Origin: an uncultured Prevotellaceae bacterium
GTDB lineage: Bacteria > Bacteroidota > Bacteroidia > Bacteroidales > Bacteroidaceae
Direction of reading: 5' to 3'
Length of the DNA stretch: 64,000 nt
Assembly (NCBI GenBank): GCA_902769705.1
Contig: CACXPX010000019.1
Location: 35,764 to 99,763 of the forward strand
Positions 53,146 to 62,725 of this stretch are shown here, one piece after another. Made by a program: the position numbers and the translations under genes. Position 1 is the stretch's first letter. Every line of letters starts with the position of its first letter. The notes beneath the pieces are model-generated. The model did no database searches, had not been told where the DNA came from, and saw only the letters and a program-made list of their open reading frames with translations.

Positions 53146-53649
53146 ATGAAGTTTTTCTCTTTATTATGGGCCATGATAGGAATGTTCACTTCCTGTGCCT
53201 CCTCCATAAAAGACAAAGATTGGCAGGAGACTTCGAAGGTTGTCTATCGCCATTCAACGCCAACAGTTGCCCCCGACTACTACCGTTCTTTTTCGGTGAC
53301 AGTCACAGCTGAGGAAATTGTTGTTGATGTCCGTAACTATAGCAAGACGCTGATTACCAAACGTTATACCAACACCTCTGAGAACTATCAGTCATTTATC
53401 AAACAGTTGCAAGAGGCTGGTGTCAAGAAGGTGAAAGAGGTGGATAATGCCGCCGGCGGAGGCGAAGCGGAGTCATTGTCCCTTTTTAAGGGAGAGAACG
53501 AGTATTTCTCCGCTTATGAATCAAGTGGTAGCGGAAACTTAAAAGTGGCGAATGGCGACTTGGGTGTTCTTGTCAGGAAAATCGTACCCGACTTGGACAA
53601 GATAATTGAACAGACTTACGAAAACGTAAACCAAGAAATAGAACAATGA
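53146..53649 (+). CDS. Lipoprotein inserted in the leu operon
   Basis: A 167-residue protein with a lipoprotein signal (MKFFSLLWAMIGMFTSC). The mature part is a single small domain with alternating strands (SFSVTVTAEEIVVDVRNYSK) and a helix, without a family I recognise. It lies between leuC and leuD in the same direction; its stop overlaps the leuD ATG as ATGA, so it is translated with the operon. An outer-membrane lipoprotein is not expected in leucine synthesis, so its place is odd. Confidence 0.8.
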   Translation: MKFFSLLWAMIGMFTSCASSIKDKDWQETSKVVYRHSTPTVAPDYYRSFSVTVTAEEIVVDVRNYSKTLITKRYTNTSENYQSFIKQLQEAGVKKVKEVDNAAGGGEAESLSLFKGENEYFSAYESSGSGNLKVANGDLGVLVRKIVPDLDKIIEQTYENVNQEIEQ

Positions 53650-54236
53650 AACAGAAATTCGATATCATAACCAGCACCTGTGTTCCTCTTCCTTTGGAGA
53701 ATGTGGACACCGACCAGATTATCCCTGCCCGTTTCTTGAAAGCTACAGACAAGGAGGGGATGGGCGACAATCTTTTCCGTGATTGGCGTTTCAATGCGGA
53801 TGGCTCAGTCAATAAGGATTTCGTGCTGAACAATCCTTCGTATAGCGGTGAGATTCTTGTAGCAGGAAAGAATTTTGGTAGCGGTTCGAGTCGTGAACAT
53901 GCAGCTTGGGCAATTGCCGGATATGGTTTTCGTGTGGTTATCAGTTCGTTTTTTGCTGACATCCACAAGAATAACGAGCTCAACAACTTCGTGTTGCCCG
54001 TGGTAGTTAGCGAAGCTTTCTTGCAAGAGTTGTTTGACTCTATAGCCAAAGACCACAAGACGGAGGTGGAAGTCAACCTTCCCCTTCAAACCGTCACCAA
54101 CAAGGCCACAGGACGTAGCGAGCATTTCGATATCAACGGTTACAAGAAACATTGTCTGATGAACGGATTGGATGACATTGATTTTCTTGTGGCCAATCAA
54201 GAAAAGACTGAAGCATGGGAACAACAAAACAAATAA
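53646..54236 (+). CDS. leuD: 3-isopropylmalate dehydratase small subunit
   Basis: Small, swivel-domain partner of LeuC. The 196-residue protein has the signatures PLPLENVDTDQIIPARFLK at the start and GKNFGSGSSREHAAWAIAGY near residue 78. The start overlaps the lipoprotein stop by 4 bp, and the end overlaps the next gene by 22 bp. Confidence 0.94.
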   Translation: MKQKFDIITSTCVPLPLENVDTDQIIPARFLKATDKEGMGDNLFRDWRFNADGSVNKDFVLNNPSYSGEILVAGKNFGSGSSREHAAWAIAGYGFRVVISSFFADIHKNNELNNFVLPVVVSEAFLQELFDSIAKDHKTEVEVNLPLQTVTNKATGRSEHFDINGYKKHCLMNGLDDIDFLVANQEKTEAWEQQNK

Positions 54237-55768
54237 AGGGTCCGTTCATAGAGATTATGGACTGCACGCTACGAGATGGCGAGCAAACCAATGGTGTTTC
54301 ATTCCTTCCGCATGAGAAGCTGATGATTGCCCGCAAACTCATGGGTGAGGTAAATGTAGACCGCATCGAGGTGGCTTCTGCGCGAGTTTCCGAGGGTGAG
54401 AAAGACGCCGTTCGCATGATTTGCCGATATGCCGACAGCATCGGAAAACTCGACCGTGTTGAAGTGTTAGGCTTCGTTGACGGACATCTCTCCATCGATT
54501 GGATTAAGTCGTGTGGCGGACGAGTTGTCAACATGCTCGTGAAAGGTTCACTGAAGCATTGTTCGCAACAGTTGGGCAAGACACCCGAAGAGCACATTGC
54601 CGACATTCTCCAATGTGTTGACTACGCCAATCAGCAGGGCATGTATGTGAATGTCTATCTGGAGGATTGGAGTTCGGGCATGCGCGATTCTGTCGATTAT
54701 GTCTATCAGTTGATGGACACGTTGACGAAGACATCCATCCGCCGCTTCATGCTTCCCGACACGTTGGGCATCATGCATCCTCTGCAATGTGTGGAGTATA
54801 TGCGAAAGATGATGAAACGCTACCCAAAGGTGCATTTCGACTTTCATGCTCACAACGATTACGATTTGGCGGTCTCCAACTCGTTGGCTGCTGTGTTGAG
54901 TGGTGCAAAAGGAATACACGTCACTGTCAACGGACTTGGCGAGCGTTGCGGAAATGCACCATTAGCCAGCGTTCAAGTTATCCTGAAAGACCATTTCAAC
55001 GCCCGCACCAGCATTCGTGAAGAGCGACTTAACGACATCAGTCGTATGGTGGCAGCATATAGTGGCATTGCTATCGCTCCCAATGTGCCCATCGTGGGCG
55101 AGAGTGTCTTCACTCAAGTGGCTGGAATTCATGCCGATGGCGACAACAAGAGCAATCTCTATCAGAACGAGTTGAAGCCAGAGCGATTCGGGCGCAAACG
55201 CGAATATGCGCTTGGCAAGAACTCTGGTCGTGCCAACATTGCGAGAAACCTTGAGGAACTGGGATTGGAACTAACGCCAGAGCAAACCAAACGTGTCACA
55301 CAGCGTATCACAGAACTGGGTGACAAGAAGGAGATTGTGACGCAAGAAGACCTTCCCTACATCGTCAGCGATGTGTTGAAACACGACACGCCCGACGATA
55401 AGGTGAAACTCATCAGCTATGTTGTTTCTGATGCCTATGGTTTGAAGCCGGGTGCCAGTGTCAGAGTGGAGATTAACGGCAAACAGTATGAGGCTGGTGC
55501 AACGGGCGATGGTCAATATGACGCTTTCGTGAAAGCTTTGCGCTACATATACAAAAAACACTTGAACCGCACGTTCCCCATACTTGCCAACTATGCGGTT
55601 TCCATTCCTCCAGGCGGTCGCACAGATGCTCTTGTGCAAACCGTCATCACGTGGCATCATGGAGGTGGTTTGCTCCGCACTCGCGGACTTGATGCCGACC
55701 AGACGGAGGCTGCCATAAAGGCCACTTTCAAAATGCTGAATATTGTTGAAAACGAATTAACAACCTAA
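54215..55768 (+). CDS. Second isopropylmalate-synthase-family enzyme, probable citramalate synthase
   Basis: A 517-residue DRE-TIM enzyme: [16 protein letters not shown] at the N-terminus, [16 protein letters not shown] near residue 210, [14 protein letters not shown] near residue 242, and a C-terminal LeuA-type regulatory domain ([20 protein letters not shown] near residue 410). It is clearly distinct from the leuA of this operon. Citramalate synthase (CimA) has this length and domain order, and its product is processed by LeuCD and LeuB to 2-oxobutyrate for isoleucine. The Ile-rich leader of the operon fits this. The specificity is inferred; a homocitrate- or isopropylmalate-type activity is possible. 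Confidence 0.78.
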   Translation: MGTTKQIKGPFIEIMDCTLRDGEQTNGVSFLPHEKLMIARKLMGEVNVDRIEVASARVSEGEKDAVRMICRYADSIGKLDRVEVLGFVDGHLSIDWIKSCGGRVVNMLVKGSLKHCSQQLGKTPEEHIADILQCVDYANQQGMYVNVYLEDWSSGMRDSVDYVYQLMDTLTKTSIRRFMLPDTLGIMHPLQCVEYMRKMMKRYPKVHFDFHAHNDYDLAVSNSLAAVLSGAKGIHVTVNGLGERCGNAPLASVQVILKDHFNARTSIREERLNDISRMVAAYSGIAIAPNVPIVGESVFTQVAGIHADGDNKSNLYQNELKPERFGRKREYALGKNSGRANIARNLEELGLELTPEQTKRVTQRITELGDKKEIVTQEDLPYIVSDVLKHDTPDDKVKLISYVVSDAYGLKPGASVRVEINGKQYEAGATGDGQYDAFVKALRYIYKKHLNRTFPILANYAVSIPPGGRTDALVQTVITWHHGGGLLRTRGLDADQTEAAIKATFKMLNIVENELTT

Positions 55769-55772
55769 GAAT

Positions 55773-56834
55773 ATGGAACTCAGAATAGCCGTATTGCCCG
55801 GAGACGGTATCGGGCCAGAGATCATGAAGCAGGGTGTGGCCGTTATGGACGCCATAGCCAGCAAGTTCAACCACCAGTTCACATACGAGGAGGCTATCTG
55901 TGGCGCCCATGCCATCGATGAGGTTGGCGACCCTTATCCTGAAGTCACCCATCAGGTGTGTATGCGTGCAGATGCAGTGCTTTTTGCAGCCGTTGGCGAC
56001 CTGCGATTCGACAACGACCCAACTGCCCCTGTGCGTCCTGAACAAGGGCTTCTGGCTATGCGTAAGAAGCTTGGGCTCTACGCCAACGTTCGCCCAGTAG
56101 CTACATTCCCGTGCCTGCTCCACAAGTCGCCATTAAAAGACGACCTTTTACGCGGAGCCGATTTTGTGGTGATTCGTGAACTTACGGGTGGCATGTATTT
56201 CGGCGAGAAATATCAAGACAACGACCGCGCCTATGATACTGATATCTACACGCGTCCAGAGATAGAACGCATCCTCCGGGTTGCCTTCGATATGGCTCGT
56301 AATCGTCGCAAACATCTTACTGTAGTGGATAAGGCTAACGTGTTGGCAAGCAGTCGTTTATGGCGTCAGATTGCCAAAGAGATGGAACCCCAGTGGCCGG
56401 ATGTGACAACAGATTACATGTTCATTGACAACGCTTCGATGCGTGTGCTCACAGAACCCCGTTTCTTCGATGTTATAGTCACCGAGAACACTTTTGGAGA
56501 CATCCTCACCGATGAAACTTCGTGCATCACAGGTTCGATGGGATTGCAACCCAGCAGTTCGCTTGGCGAGCACACACCGCTCTTCGAACCCGTTCACGGT
56601 TCGTGGCCTCAGGCAGCAGGTCAGAATCTCGCCAATCCTTTGGCGCAAATCCTTTCTGCCGCTATGCTCTTAGAGCATTTCGGGCTCAACGAAGAGGGCG
56701 CTTTAATCCGTCAAGCTGTTGATGCCAGCCTCGAGCAGAATGTCCGCACACCCGAAATCCAAGTGGAAGGTGGTGCGAAATATGGAACGCGTGAAGTGGG
56801 GCAGTGGATTGTTGATTACATCCGTAAAGCCTGA
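55773..56834 (+). CDS. leuB: 3-isopropylmalate dehydrogenase
   Basis: NAD-dependent oxidative decarboxylase, the third leucine-specific step, also able to act on methylmalate-type intermediates of the citramalate route. The 353-residue protein starts [18 protein letters not shown] and has the substrate loop RPVATFP near residue 108, [13 protein letters not shown] near residue 130 and the metal-binding [20 protein letters not shown] near residue 240. It is the last gene, 4 bp after the preceding one. Confidence 0.95.
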   Translation: MELRIAVLPGDGIGPEIMKQGVAVMDAIASKFNHQFTYEEAICGAHAIDEVGDPYPEVTHQVCMRADAVLFAAVGDLRFDNDPTAPVRPEQGLLAMRKKLGLYANVRPVATFPCLLHKSPLKDDLLRGADFVVIRELTGGMYFGEKYQDNDRAYDTDIYTRPEIERILRVAFDMARNRRKHLTVVDKANVLASSRLWRQIAKEMEPQWPDVTTDYMFIDNASMRVLTEPRFFDVIVTENTFGDILTDETSCITGSMGLQPSSSLGEHTPLFEPVHGSWPQAAGQNLANPLAQILSAAMLLEHFGLNEEGALIRQAVDASLEQNVRTPEIQVEGGAKYGTREVGQWIVDYIRKA

Positions 56835-56889
56835 ACAGAAAATCATTCCCGTCAGAAAGAATTATTTCTGGTGGGAATTGTGAATAAAG

Positions 56890-56937
56890 AAAAGCCATTT
56901 CCAAACTCGGTTTGAGTAAGGAAATGGCTTTTTGTTT
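56890..56937 (+). terminator. Terminator of the leu operon
   Basis: An 11-bp stem (AAGCCATTTCC with GGAAATGGCTT), an inner stem CAAAC with GTTTG, and a T-run. Confidence 0.93.
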
Positions 56938-56985
56938 CTTCGTATCAACGAGTTCGATTCGTTTCCGTTTCTACGAATTCAAAAA

Positions 56986-58755
56986 TCAGATGGCTTCAAT
57001 GAACTTCACCACAGCATCGCGGTCGGCTTTGGGCAGTTTGTAGAACTTCAATGTTGCATCGTAGGCATCCGATTTCTTTGAGTATCCGTGCCACATAATC
57101 GCCTCTATGACATTGCGGGCACGACAGTCGTGCAGGCGGTCATCGGCTCCTGTGAGTCGGCGTGAAAGTCCACGACCCCAAAGAGGAGTGGTGCGGCACC
57201 ATCCTGTACGGATGTCGTTGACCATGAAGAGGCGGTGCTGAACCATATCGGTATAAGGCCAGATGACCTGCTTGGGGAACTTGGGAAGCAACTTGGTGTA
57301 GTCGCCATCCTTAGCCAACTTGTTGGCGTCAGCATACGACTTGATGCTGGCATCAACCCACATCTTGTCTTCTCCTGTTGTCCACGACGGACGGTGGCAT
57401 TGAGCGCATCCCATCTGCTTGAAGAGCATCTTTCCGCGCTTCACATCGGCATTGTTCAGGTTGCGTGCGGCAGGAACAGCAAGACCTCTATGCCACACCA
57501 TGAACTGGTAGTATTGCTTGTCGTTCATTTCCTCCTCACCTTTATAGGGCGCACCGTTCAGCAGGTATTTCTCGAAAGTGCTCTTGTAGGCCACCGAAGG
57601 CGTGTTCAGCACCTCGTAGACGCGGTTGGCAATACCTTCATCTGTTCCGTCAGCATAATAGGGATGCAGGATGCTGGCTTCCGATTGTCCGTGGCGTTTG
57701 ATGTAGTCAATCACCTCGTTGTCCTCGCTTTGTGCTTTTGCCCACGCGCTGGTGGTGTAGAGCCAGTGGCGGTCACTACGTGTCACGTTGGTGATGTTCC
57801 AGATGGCGTTGGCCCCAGCACCGTCCTGCAACGAGCCGCGAGTCATCGCATAGGTGAACTTCTTCATCGGACCGTGATCGCCGTGAAACTTTCCCGTGTC
57901 GTTGTAAGGTGCAGAGTAGTAGGCACTTGCCTTGAGCTTGTTGGCCTCTTTGTCCCACATGGCGGGATTCAGTTCCACATAGGGAGCTTCAGCCGCCCAT
58001 TGAGCCTCAATATCCTCATCGTTGAGGGCATCAAGCAGTCCGGTTCCATAGAGGCCGATGGTTGACTCCAACCTGACATCATAGTTCTGTGGCTTCGGGT
58101 TGGTGTTGAAAGCCGATTGCGGAATGCTCACTTCGGGATAGATGAGCGTGTAGCTCTCACCGTCTTCGAATTTCATAGGAATACCGCTCTCCATCTCGCT
58201 CACGTTTTTCCAGTCGATGCGAATTTGGCTTTCATCGATAGGAGCCTTGAAGGGCGACATGGCTTGCGTTTGTGGCATACCGGTCACTTCGGAGATGTAG
58301 GCGTTGTTGTCAGGATGATAGATCACGAGCAGATAGCCGTTGCCAATGGTGTTGGCGCGATATTCCGTCTGCCGTTTTCCGTGTCCGTAGCTGGGGTGGC
58401 AGGCTATGCATCCGTTACGCACCCAAGCCGGTCCAAGACCCTTTCGGGGAGCTTGCTCGAAAGTGTAGAGATGTTCAAAAAAGTCTTCGCCCGTGTTGAA
58501 GTCTTCCTCCATTCCCGGTATGTTCAACACGGCAGGTGCAGCTGCCGAATAGCTGGCTTTCTCGGTTGTTCCCAGCTGACCTCCAGGATACCACTCTTCA
58601 GCGCTGAACACTTCGTTGGCTTTGCCGAATGCTTCTTCAATCGGCACAAGCTGACCGAGGTCTTCTTCTTCGTCTTTGTCAGAGCACGATGTGAGCATCG
58701 GGGCGATGATGGTTGCCACGAGCGCCACTCTTTGCAGATACTTGTAATTTTTCAT
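56986..58755 (-). CDS. Di-haem c-type oxidoreductase (DHOR-like) lipoprotein
   Basis: A 589-residue exported protein with a lipoprotein signal (VALVATIIAPMLTSC). It has two c-haem sites, CIACH near residue 117 and CAQCH near residue 450. The overall pattern (PRKGLGPAWVRNGCIACHPS, then GLYGTGLLDALND near residue 235 and AVPAARNLNNADVKRGKMLF) matches the putative di-haem oxidoreductase family found beside imelysin genes. It is the third gene of a minus-strand unit with an imelysin and a porin, 88 bp after the imelysin. A role in iron or haem handling is inferred from this context. Confidence 0.85.
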   Translation of the reverse strand: MKNYKYLQRVALVATIIAPMLTSCSDKDEEEDLGQLVPIEEAFGKANEVFSAEEWYPGGQLGTTEKASYSAAAPAVLNIPGMEEDFNTGEDFFEHLYTFEQAPRKGLGPAWVRNGCIACHPSYGHGKRQTEYRANTIGNGYLLVIYHPDNNAYISEVTGMPQTQAMSPFKAPIDESQIRIDWKNVSEMESGIPMKFEDGESYTLIYPEVSIPQSAFNTNPKPQNYDVRLESTIGLYGTGLLDALNDEDIEAQWAAEAPYVELNPAMWDKEANKLKASAYYSAPYNDTGKFHGDHGPMKKFTYAMTRGSLQDGAGANAIWNITNVTRSDRHWLYTTSAWAKAQSEDNEVIDYIKRHGQSEASILHPYYADGTDEGIANRVYEVLNTPSVAYKSTFEKYLLNGAPYKGEEEMNDKQYYQFMVWHRGLAVPAARNLNNADVKRGKMLFKQMGCAQCHRPSWTTGEDKMWVDASIKSYADANKLAKDGDYTKLLPKFPKQVIWPYTDMVQHRLFMVNDIRTGWCRTTPLWGRGLSRRLTGADDRLHDCRARNVIEAIMWHGYSKKSDAYDATLKFYKLPKADRDAVVKFIEAI

Positions 58756-58843
58756 TGCTATTTGTCTTATTGGTTTTAAACGGTTGAAGCGTCCTGCTTT
58801 TTTTTGAAAGCAAGACGCTTGTTTTTATCAGATGGATACTGTC

Positions 58844-60109
58844 TTATTCCTCCACTTCCCAGTCTTCGTCGTCAACGAACTCGATGTTCCAGACGGTGCT
58901 GCAATATTTCACGAAGGGTGAGGGCATCACGCCAATTTTTGTGATGGCATCGTTGAAAGCCGTTTCCACGCCTGTGGATGTCTTTACAGCCTCAAAGAAC
59001 TTGGCGAAGCTGTTGTTGGCTGCGCTGCCGTTGGTGCTTCCATACCACACGTTGCGAATAGAGCGGATGTTGTCTTGGAAGTCGGTGATGGAGTTGTAGC
59101 TGTAGGGCGACTCCACATACGAGATGTCGCCAGCTGAGAAAGGATTGGCAATCTTGGCAGTTCCCACCTCGGTGGCGATGGCTGCACAACTGCCCTCGTC
59201 GTCGCTGAGCACTTGTGCGATGGCGGCCTTCAGCGTGGGGAATGTGCTCTTGCTGTTGATGCCGGCAGTGGTCAGGTTCTCACCGTATGAGAGTCCGTTC
59301 TCGGTCTGATAGTCCAGTCCGGCAGCCTTCACAACAGCCAGTCGGTTGGCATTCTTTCCGCCTTCCCAAGCCACTTGCAACTGGAAGCAGCGCTGCTTCA
59401 GCAGGGTGCAGATGGTTTGTGCATACTTCAGTTCCTGAGCACCGGAAATCTTCTCGAAGTTCTTATAGGTGTCGTTGCCCTGAAGTTCGGCCACCTTGCG
59501 CGGCTGACCGTTGCGGAAGAGGATGAACTCCAATGCGTGGAAGCCCAAGATGGTGGCGTCTTCAAGCATCTCGTCGTTCATTCCGTTGTTGAAATAGCTG
59601 AGCAGCAGCGTACGGTTCAGCGGCCACGAGTCGATAGTGGGGTCGATGTCGAAGTCGCTGGCAGCTCCCATCAGGAAAGCCTCAGAGCGCTCCCAGTTCT
59701 CGCGAGCCTTCTTGAAGTCGGTGCAGGCGGTGTTGATTTGCGCTTGCGTGATGGTGTTGACGGTCAGTCCGTTCAACGTCTTTTCCAAGTCTTCCACATC
59801 GTCGGCCAAGCCGGTGTAGGTGGGAACAATCACGTTGTTCACCAGGTTGGCCAGCACATTGCGCAGATAGGCCTCCTGCTCGGTGCTCAGGTTGGCTGTT
59901 GCCATCACCTGGTTGGCACTCTCCAGCTTGCTCACCACGTTGGCGCAGGCATCGATAGCTGAGTTTCCGTAGCTTTTGTCTTTGTACTTGGCATCGTCAA
60001 CGATGGTAGAACCTGAATTCTTCTTGTTGTCATCGTCATCGTCGCTGCACGATGTGAAAGTCAGTGCGCCCATCAGGACGGCAACCGACAGCATAAATAC
60101 TTTTCTCAT
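58844..60109 (-). CDS. Imelysin family (M75) lipoprotein
   Basis: A 421-residue helical protein with a lipoprotein signal (MRKVFMLSVAVLMGALTFTS, lipid Cys at residue 21) and an Asp-rich linker after it. The family motif GxHxxE is visible as GFHALEF near residue 190, and the pattern NWERSEAFLMGAASDFDIDP near residue 145 is typical. Imelysin-like proteins (EfeO/IrpA relatives) bind iron or haem at the cell surface and are iron-regulated in several phyla. It is the middle gene of the porin-imelysin-DHOR unit. Confidence 0.9.
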   Translation of the reverse strand: MRKVFMLSVAVLMGALTFTSCSDDDDDNKKNSGSTIVDDAKYKDKSYGNSAIDACANVVSKLESANQVMATANLSTEQEAYLRNVLANLVNNVIVPTYTGLADDVEDLEKTLNGLTVNTITQAQINTACTDFKKARENWERSEAFLMGAASDFDIDPTIDSWPLNRTLLLSYFNNGMNDEMLEDATILGFHALEFILFRNGQPRKVAELQGNDTYKNFEKISGAQELKYAQTICTLLKQRCFQLQVAWEGGKNANRLAVVKAAGLDYQTENGLSYGENLTTAGINSKSTFPTLKAAIAQVLSDDEGSCAAIATEVGTAKIANPFSAGDISYVESPYSYNSITDFQDNIRSIRNVWYGSTNGSAANNSFAKFFEAVKTSTGVETAFNDAITKIGVMPSPFVKYCSTVWNIEFVDDEDWEVEE

Positions 60110-60166
60110 CTTTGTTTTACGTTTTTATTGATTTTTTTGAATGTTGTTGTTGCTCTGTATTCGGCT

Positions 60167-61465
60167 TTATTTGAAGAAACCTTCGTAGGCCACACCAATG
60201 TTCAGTACCGGCTCGTCGTTGTAAATCGACTTCAGCAGACGATTGGAATATTCGGCCTTCACCACGATTTGTGGCAGCGGATGATAGTTCAGTCCGACAG
60301 CCACGCGTTTCACGGCTGTGTAGTCGTAGGCGGTGCCTTTGGTGTTGCTGGCATAGGGGTCATACATCTCGTAGCGTCCGAAGACATACAGTTTCTTGTT
60401 TTGCTCACGCAACGATGATATCTGCGAGAATACATCGTATCCGGCCTCGATACCCACGGCATAGGCGTTCTTCGAAACAAATGCCGAGTGCTTGAAGGGC
60501 GACTTCGAATTCAGACGGTTGTAGACGTATTTCAGCTGCTCAGCATCGCCCAGATAGCCATAGTCGGCCTGTCCGCGCACAATCCAGTTGTGGGCGTTGT
60601 AGGTGAAGTCTATGGCTCCGATGACCACCTGTCCCTTGTATTCGGCGTCCACCCCGTTGGCGTTCCTTGGGAAGCTGTTGCCGATGGCGTGTCCGTAGTA
60701 TCCGCTCAAGCCGATGCGGAGTCCGGGGACTGTGTAGTTGTCAATTCGTGCACTCACGCCGTATTTGTTGGCCACGTCATATTCCATTGGCGACTTGTGG
60801 CCTTTGCGAATCCATCCTGTATTAGTGAAGTTGTCAGCGTTCAGTCCGGCCAACACCTGAGCCTCGTAGCGGAAATCGCCCGAGCGTCCCCAGAAGCTCA
60901 CACCCGTCTGATGCCAAGTGCTGGGCATGATGGTGTATTCGCCCTCGGGGCGATAGACGGTGAAGAAGTTGAGCGGCTCGTGGTGGGCGTTTGTCAGTCC
61001 CACAGGCACCACAATGTGTCCCATCCTCAGGTTGGCAGCACGCGAGAACGACTTCTGAATCCAGAACTGCTCCAGTTCCACCTCGCCGCCTTTCTCGGTC
61101 TCCTGTTCCCATTCTCCGCCTTCCTCGTCTTCTTTCTCGTAGGCAATACCCGTTCCGCCGTGCTCGAACTCAATCTCGGTGCCGAAACTCCAGCCTTTAC
61201 CAAAATCGTATCCCATATAAATCACGGCATGTGGAATGTCAAAACGTCCGTGGCTGGGGTCGTCCTTATGCAGTTCGGGCTGGCTATAGCGGCTCACGTG
61301 GTCGCTGAAAAAGTTGCGCCCGTAGGCAATCTCGCCATATCCACCTATGCTCAGGCGGTTGCCGCGTGCATGGCTCATCACGCTGTCGCCTGCACTCTCC
61401 TGGACGTTGGCCGTTGAAGCCAATGCCATCGAGCAAGCCACAATTGCTGTCATCAGTTTTTTCAT
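60167..61465 (-). CDS. Outer-membrane porin, phosphate/OprO-like beta barrel
   Basis: A 432-residue protein with a Sec signal (MKKLMTAIVACSMALASTA) and a barrel of about 16 strands with alternating aromatic residues; GGYGEIAYGRNF marks the first strand and the chain ends with Phe-Lys (NIGVAYEGFFK). The acidic loop EKEDEEGGEWEQETEKGGE near residue 115 is unusual and may bind cations. It heads the imelysin/DHOR unit, so it may admit iron or haem complexes; this is inferred. The start at 61465 fits the signal peptide. Confidence 0.8.
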   Translation of the reverse strand: MKKLMTAIVACSMALASTANVQESAGDSVMSHARGNRLSIGGYGEIAYGRNFFSDHVSRYSQPELHKDDPSHGRFDIPHAVIYMGYDFGKGWSFGTEIEFEHGGTGIAYEKEDEEGGEWEQETEKGGEVELEQFWIQKSFSRAANLRMGHIVVPVGLTNAHHEPLNFFTVYRPEGEYTIMPSTWHQTGVSFWGRSGDFRYEAQVLAGLNADNFTNTGWIRKGHKSPMEYDVANKYGVSARIDNYTVPGLRIGLSGYYGHAIGNSFPRNANGVDAEYKGQVVIGAIDFTYNAHNWIVRGQADYGYLGDAEQLKYVYNRLNSKSPFKHSAFVSKNAYAVGIEAGYDVFSQISSLREQNKKLYVFGRYEMYDPYASNTKGTAYDYTAVKRVAVGLNYHPLPQIVVKAEYSNRLLKSIYNDEPVLNIGVAYEGFFK

Positions 61466-61561
61466 ACCTTTTTCTTCTCTCAATCTAATGTGTTAATCGT
61501 CATTTGTTCACATATATTCACATACATCCCAAAGTATCGGGATTGTTCATTTTTTCGAATG

Positions 61562-61593
61562 CAAAATTACTGATTTCGCCGAAACGTTGCAAT
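61562..61593 (-). promoter_or_regulatory. Promoter of the porin-imelysin-DHOR operon
   Basis: On the minus strand: ATTG, 20 bp, TAATTTTG followed by C, about 97 bp before the porin start. Confidence 0.65.
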
Positions 61594-61694
61594 ACCCACA
61601 AATCGGTAATTCGAGCATCATTATTTGTAGGTACGCGCGAGCGGGTGGGAGAGAAAAAAGCGTGCATTTCTTTCAAAATTACCTAAATGTAATT

Positions 61695-61726
61695 ATTGCA
61701 TATCTCACATTTTTTTTGTTTCTTTG
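61695..61726 (+). promoter_or_regulatory. Probable promoter of the hemerythrin-LuxR gene
   Basis: ATTG, 20 bp, TTTCTTTG followed by C (one mismatch in the -7 box), 42 bp before the ATG. Confidence 0.5.
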
Positions 61727-61768
61727 CACCGTTCTTTTCATGTGATGTTTAGATAATAAAAATTAGGT

Positions 61769-62725
61769 ATGAAGAATCAGAAAATGTATGAAGCAGACGA
61801 CAAGTTGATCTCCATCATACGCGACAACTACAACATCCTTCAGAGTCTGGGCTCGTTTGGCATCAACCTGGGATTTGGCGACAAAACGGTCAAAGAGGTC
61901 TGCGAAGACCAAAACGTGGACACCTACACCTTCCTCGCGGTGGTGAACTTCACCATCAACGGCTATCGCGACAAGGAAGACGTAGACCGCCTTTCCATCC
62001 CCACGCTGATGCAATATCTCGGCGCCTCGCACGAGTATTACCTCGAATTCCAACTCCCCTTCATCCGCAAGGAACTCGTTGACGCACTCGACGAGAACGA
62101 CAACCTTGCACGACTCATCCTCAAACTCTATGACGAATACGCACACAGCATACGCCTCCACATGAAATACGAGGAGAAAACCGTGTTCCCCTATGTGGAG
62201 AACCTGCTTGCCGGGCGAGTCAGCAACAACTACGACATCGACACCTTCTCCAAGCATCACGGACAAACCGACGTGAAACTGCGCGAGCTGAAGAACATCA
62301 TCATCAAATACCTGCCCAGCGACGGCCTGCACAACAACCAGCTCTCGGCAACACTCTACGACATCTTCAACAACGAGGAATGGCTCGCACTGCATGCAAA
62401 GGTGGAAGACGAAATCTTCATACCCGTCATTCGCCGGCTGGAACAGCGCACCAAGCAAAACGATGTATCGGTGAAAATCTCCAACATGATCAACCAGAAC
62501 CCCGACAACAGCGAGGTGCTCAGCGACCGCGAGAAGGACGTCATCATCAGTCTTGTGCAGGGGATGACCAACAAGGAAATTGCCGACCACCTGTGCATAT
62601 CCACCAACACCGTCATCACCCACCGCCGAAACATCGCACGCAAGCTGCAAATCCATTCCCCCGCAGGCCTCACCATCTACGCCATCGTCAACAATCTGGT
62701 CGACATCTCAAGCGTGAACCTGTAG
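61769..62725 (+). CDS. Hemerythrin-domain LuxR-type transcription regulator
   Basis: A 318-residue protein with three parts. Residues 25-60 resemble the ScdA N-terminal domain (FGINLGFGDKTVKEVCEDQN), but the usual CysCys pair is replaced. Residues 80-225 are a hemerythrin HHE domain with a set of candidate di-iron ligands: His88, His131 with Glu135, His164, His209 with Glu213. Residues 250-310 are a LuxR/GerE HTH (LSDREKDVIISLVQGMTNKE, then IADHL). RIC/YtfE proteins with the same first two domains repair Fe-S centres or sense NO. The HTH fusion suggests a regulator that reads iron, oxygen or NO. It is divergent from the porin-imelysin-DHOR operon. Confidence 0.87.
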   Translation: MKNQKMYEADDKLISIIRDNYNILQSLGSFGINLGFGDKTVKEVCEDQNVDTYTFLAVVNFTINGYRDKEDVDRLSIPTLMQYLGASHEYYLEFQLPFIRKELVDALDENDNLARLILKLYDEYAHSIRLHMKYEEKTVFPYVENLLAGRVSNNYDIDTFSKHHGQTDVKLRELKNIIIKYLPSDGLHNNQLSATLYDIFNNEEWLALHAKVEDEIFIPVIRRLEQRTKQNDVSVKISNMINQNPDNSEVLSDREKDVIISLVQGMTNKEIADHLCISTNTVITHRRNIARKLQIHSPAGLTIYAIVNNLVDISSVNL

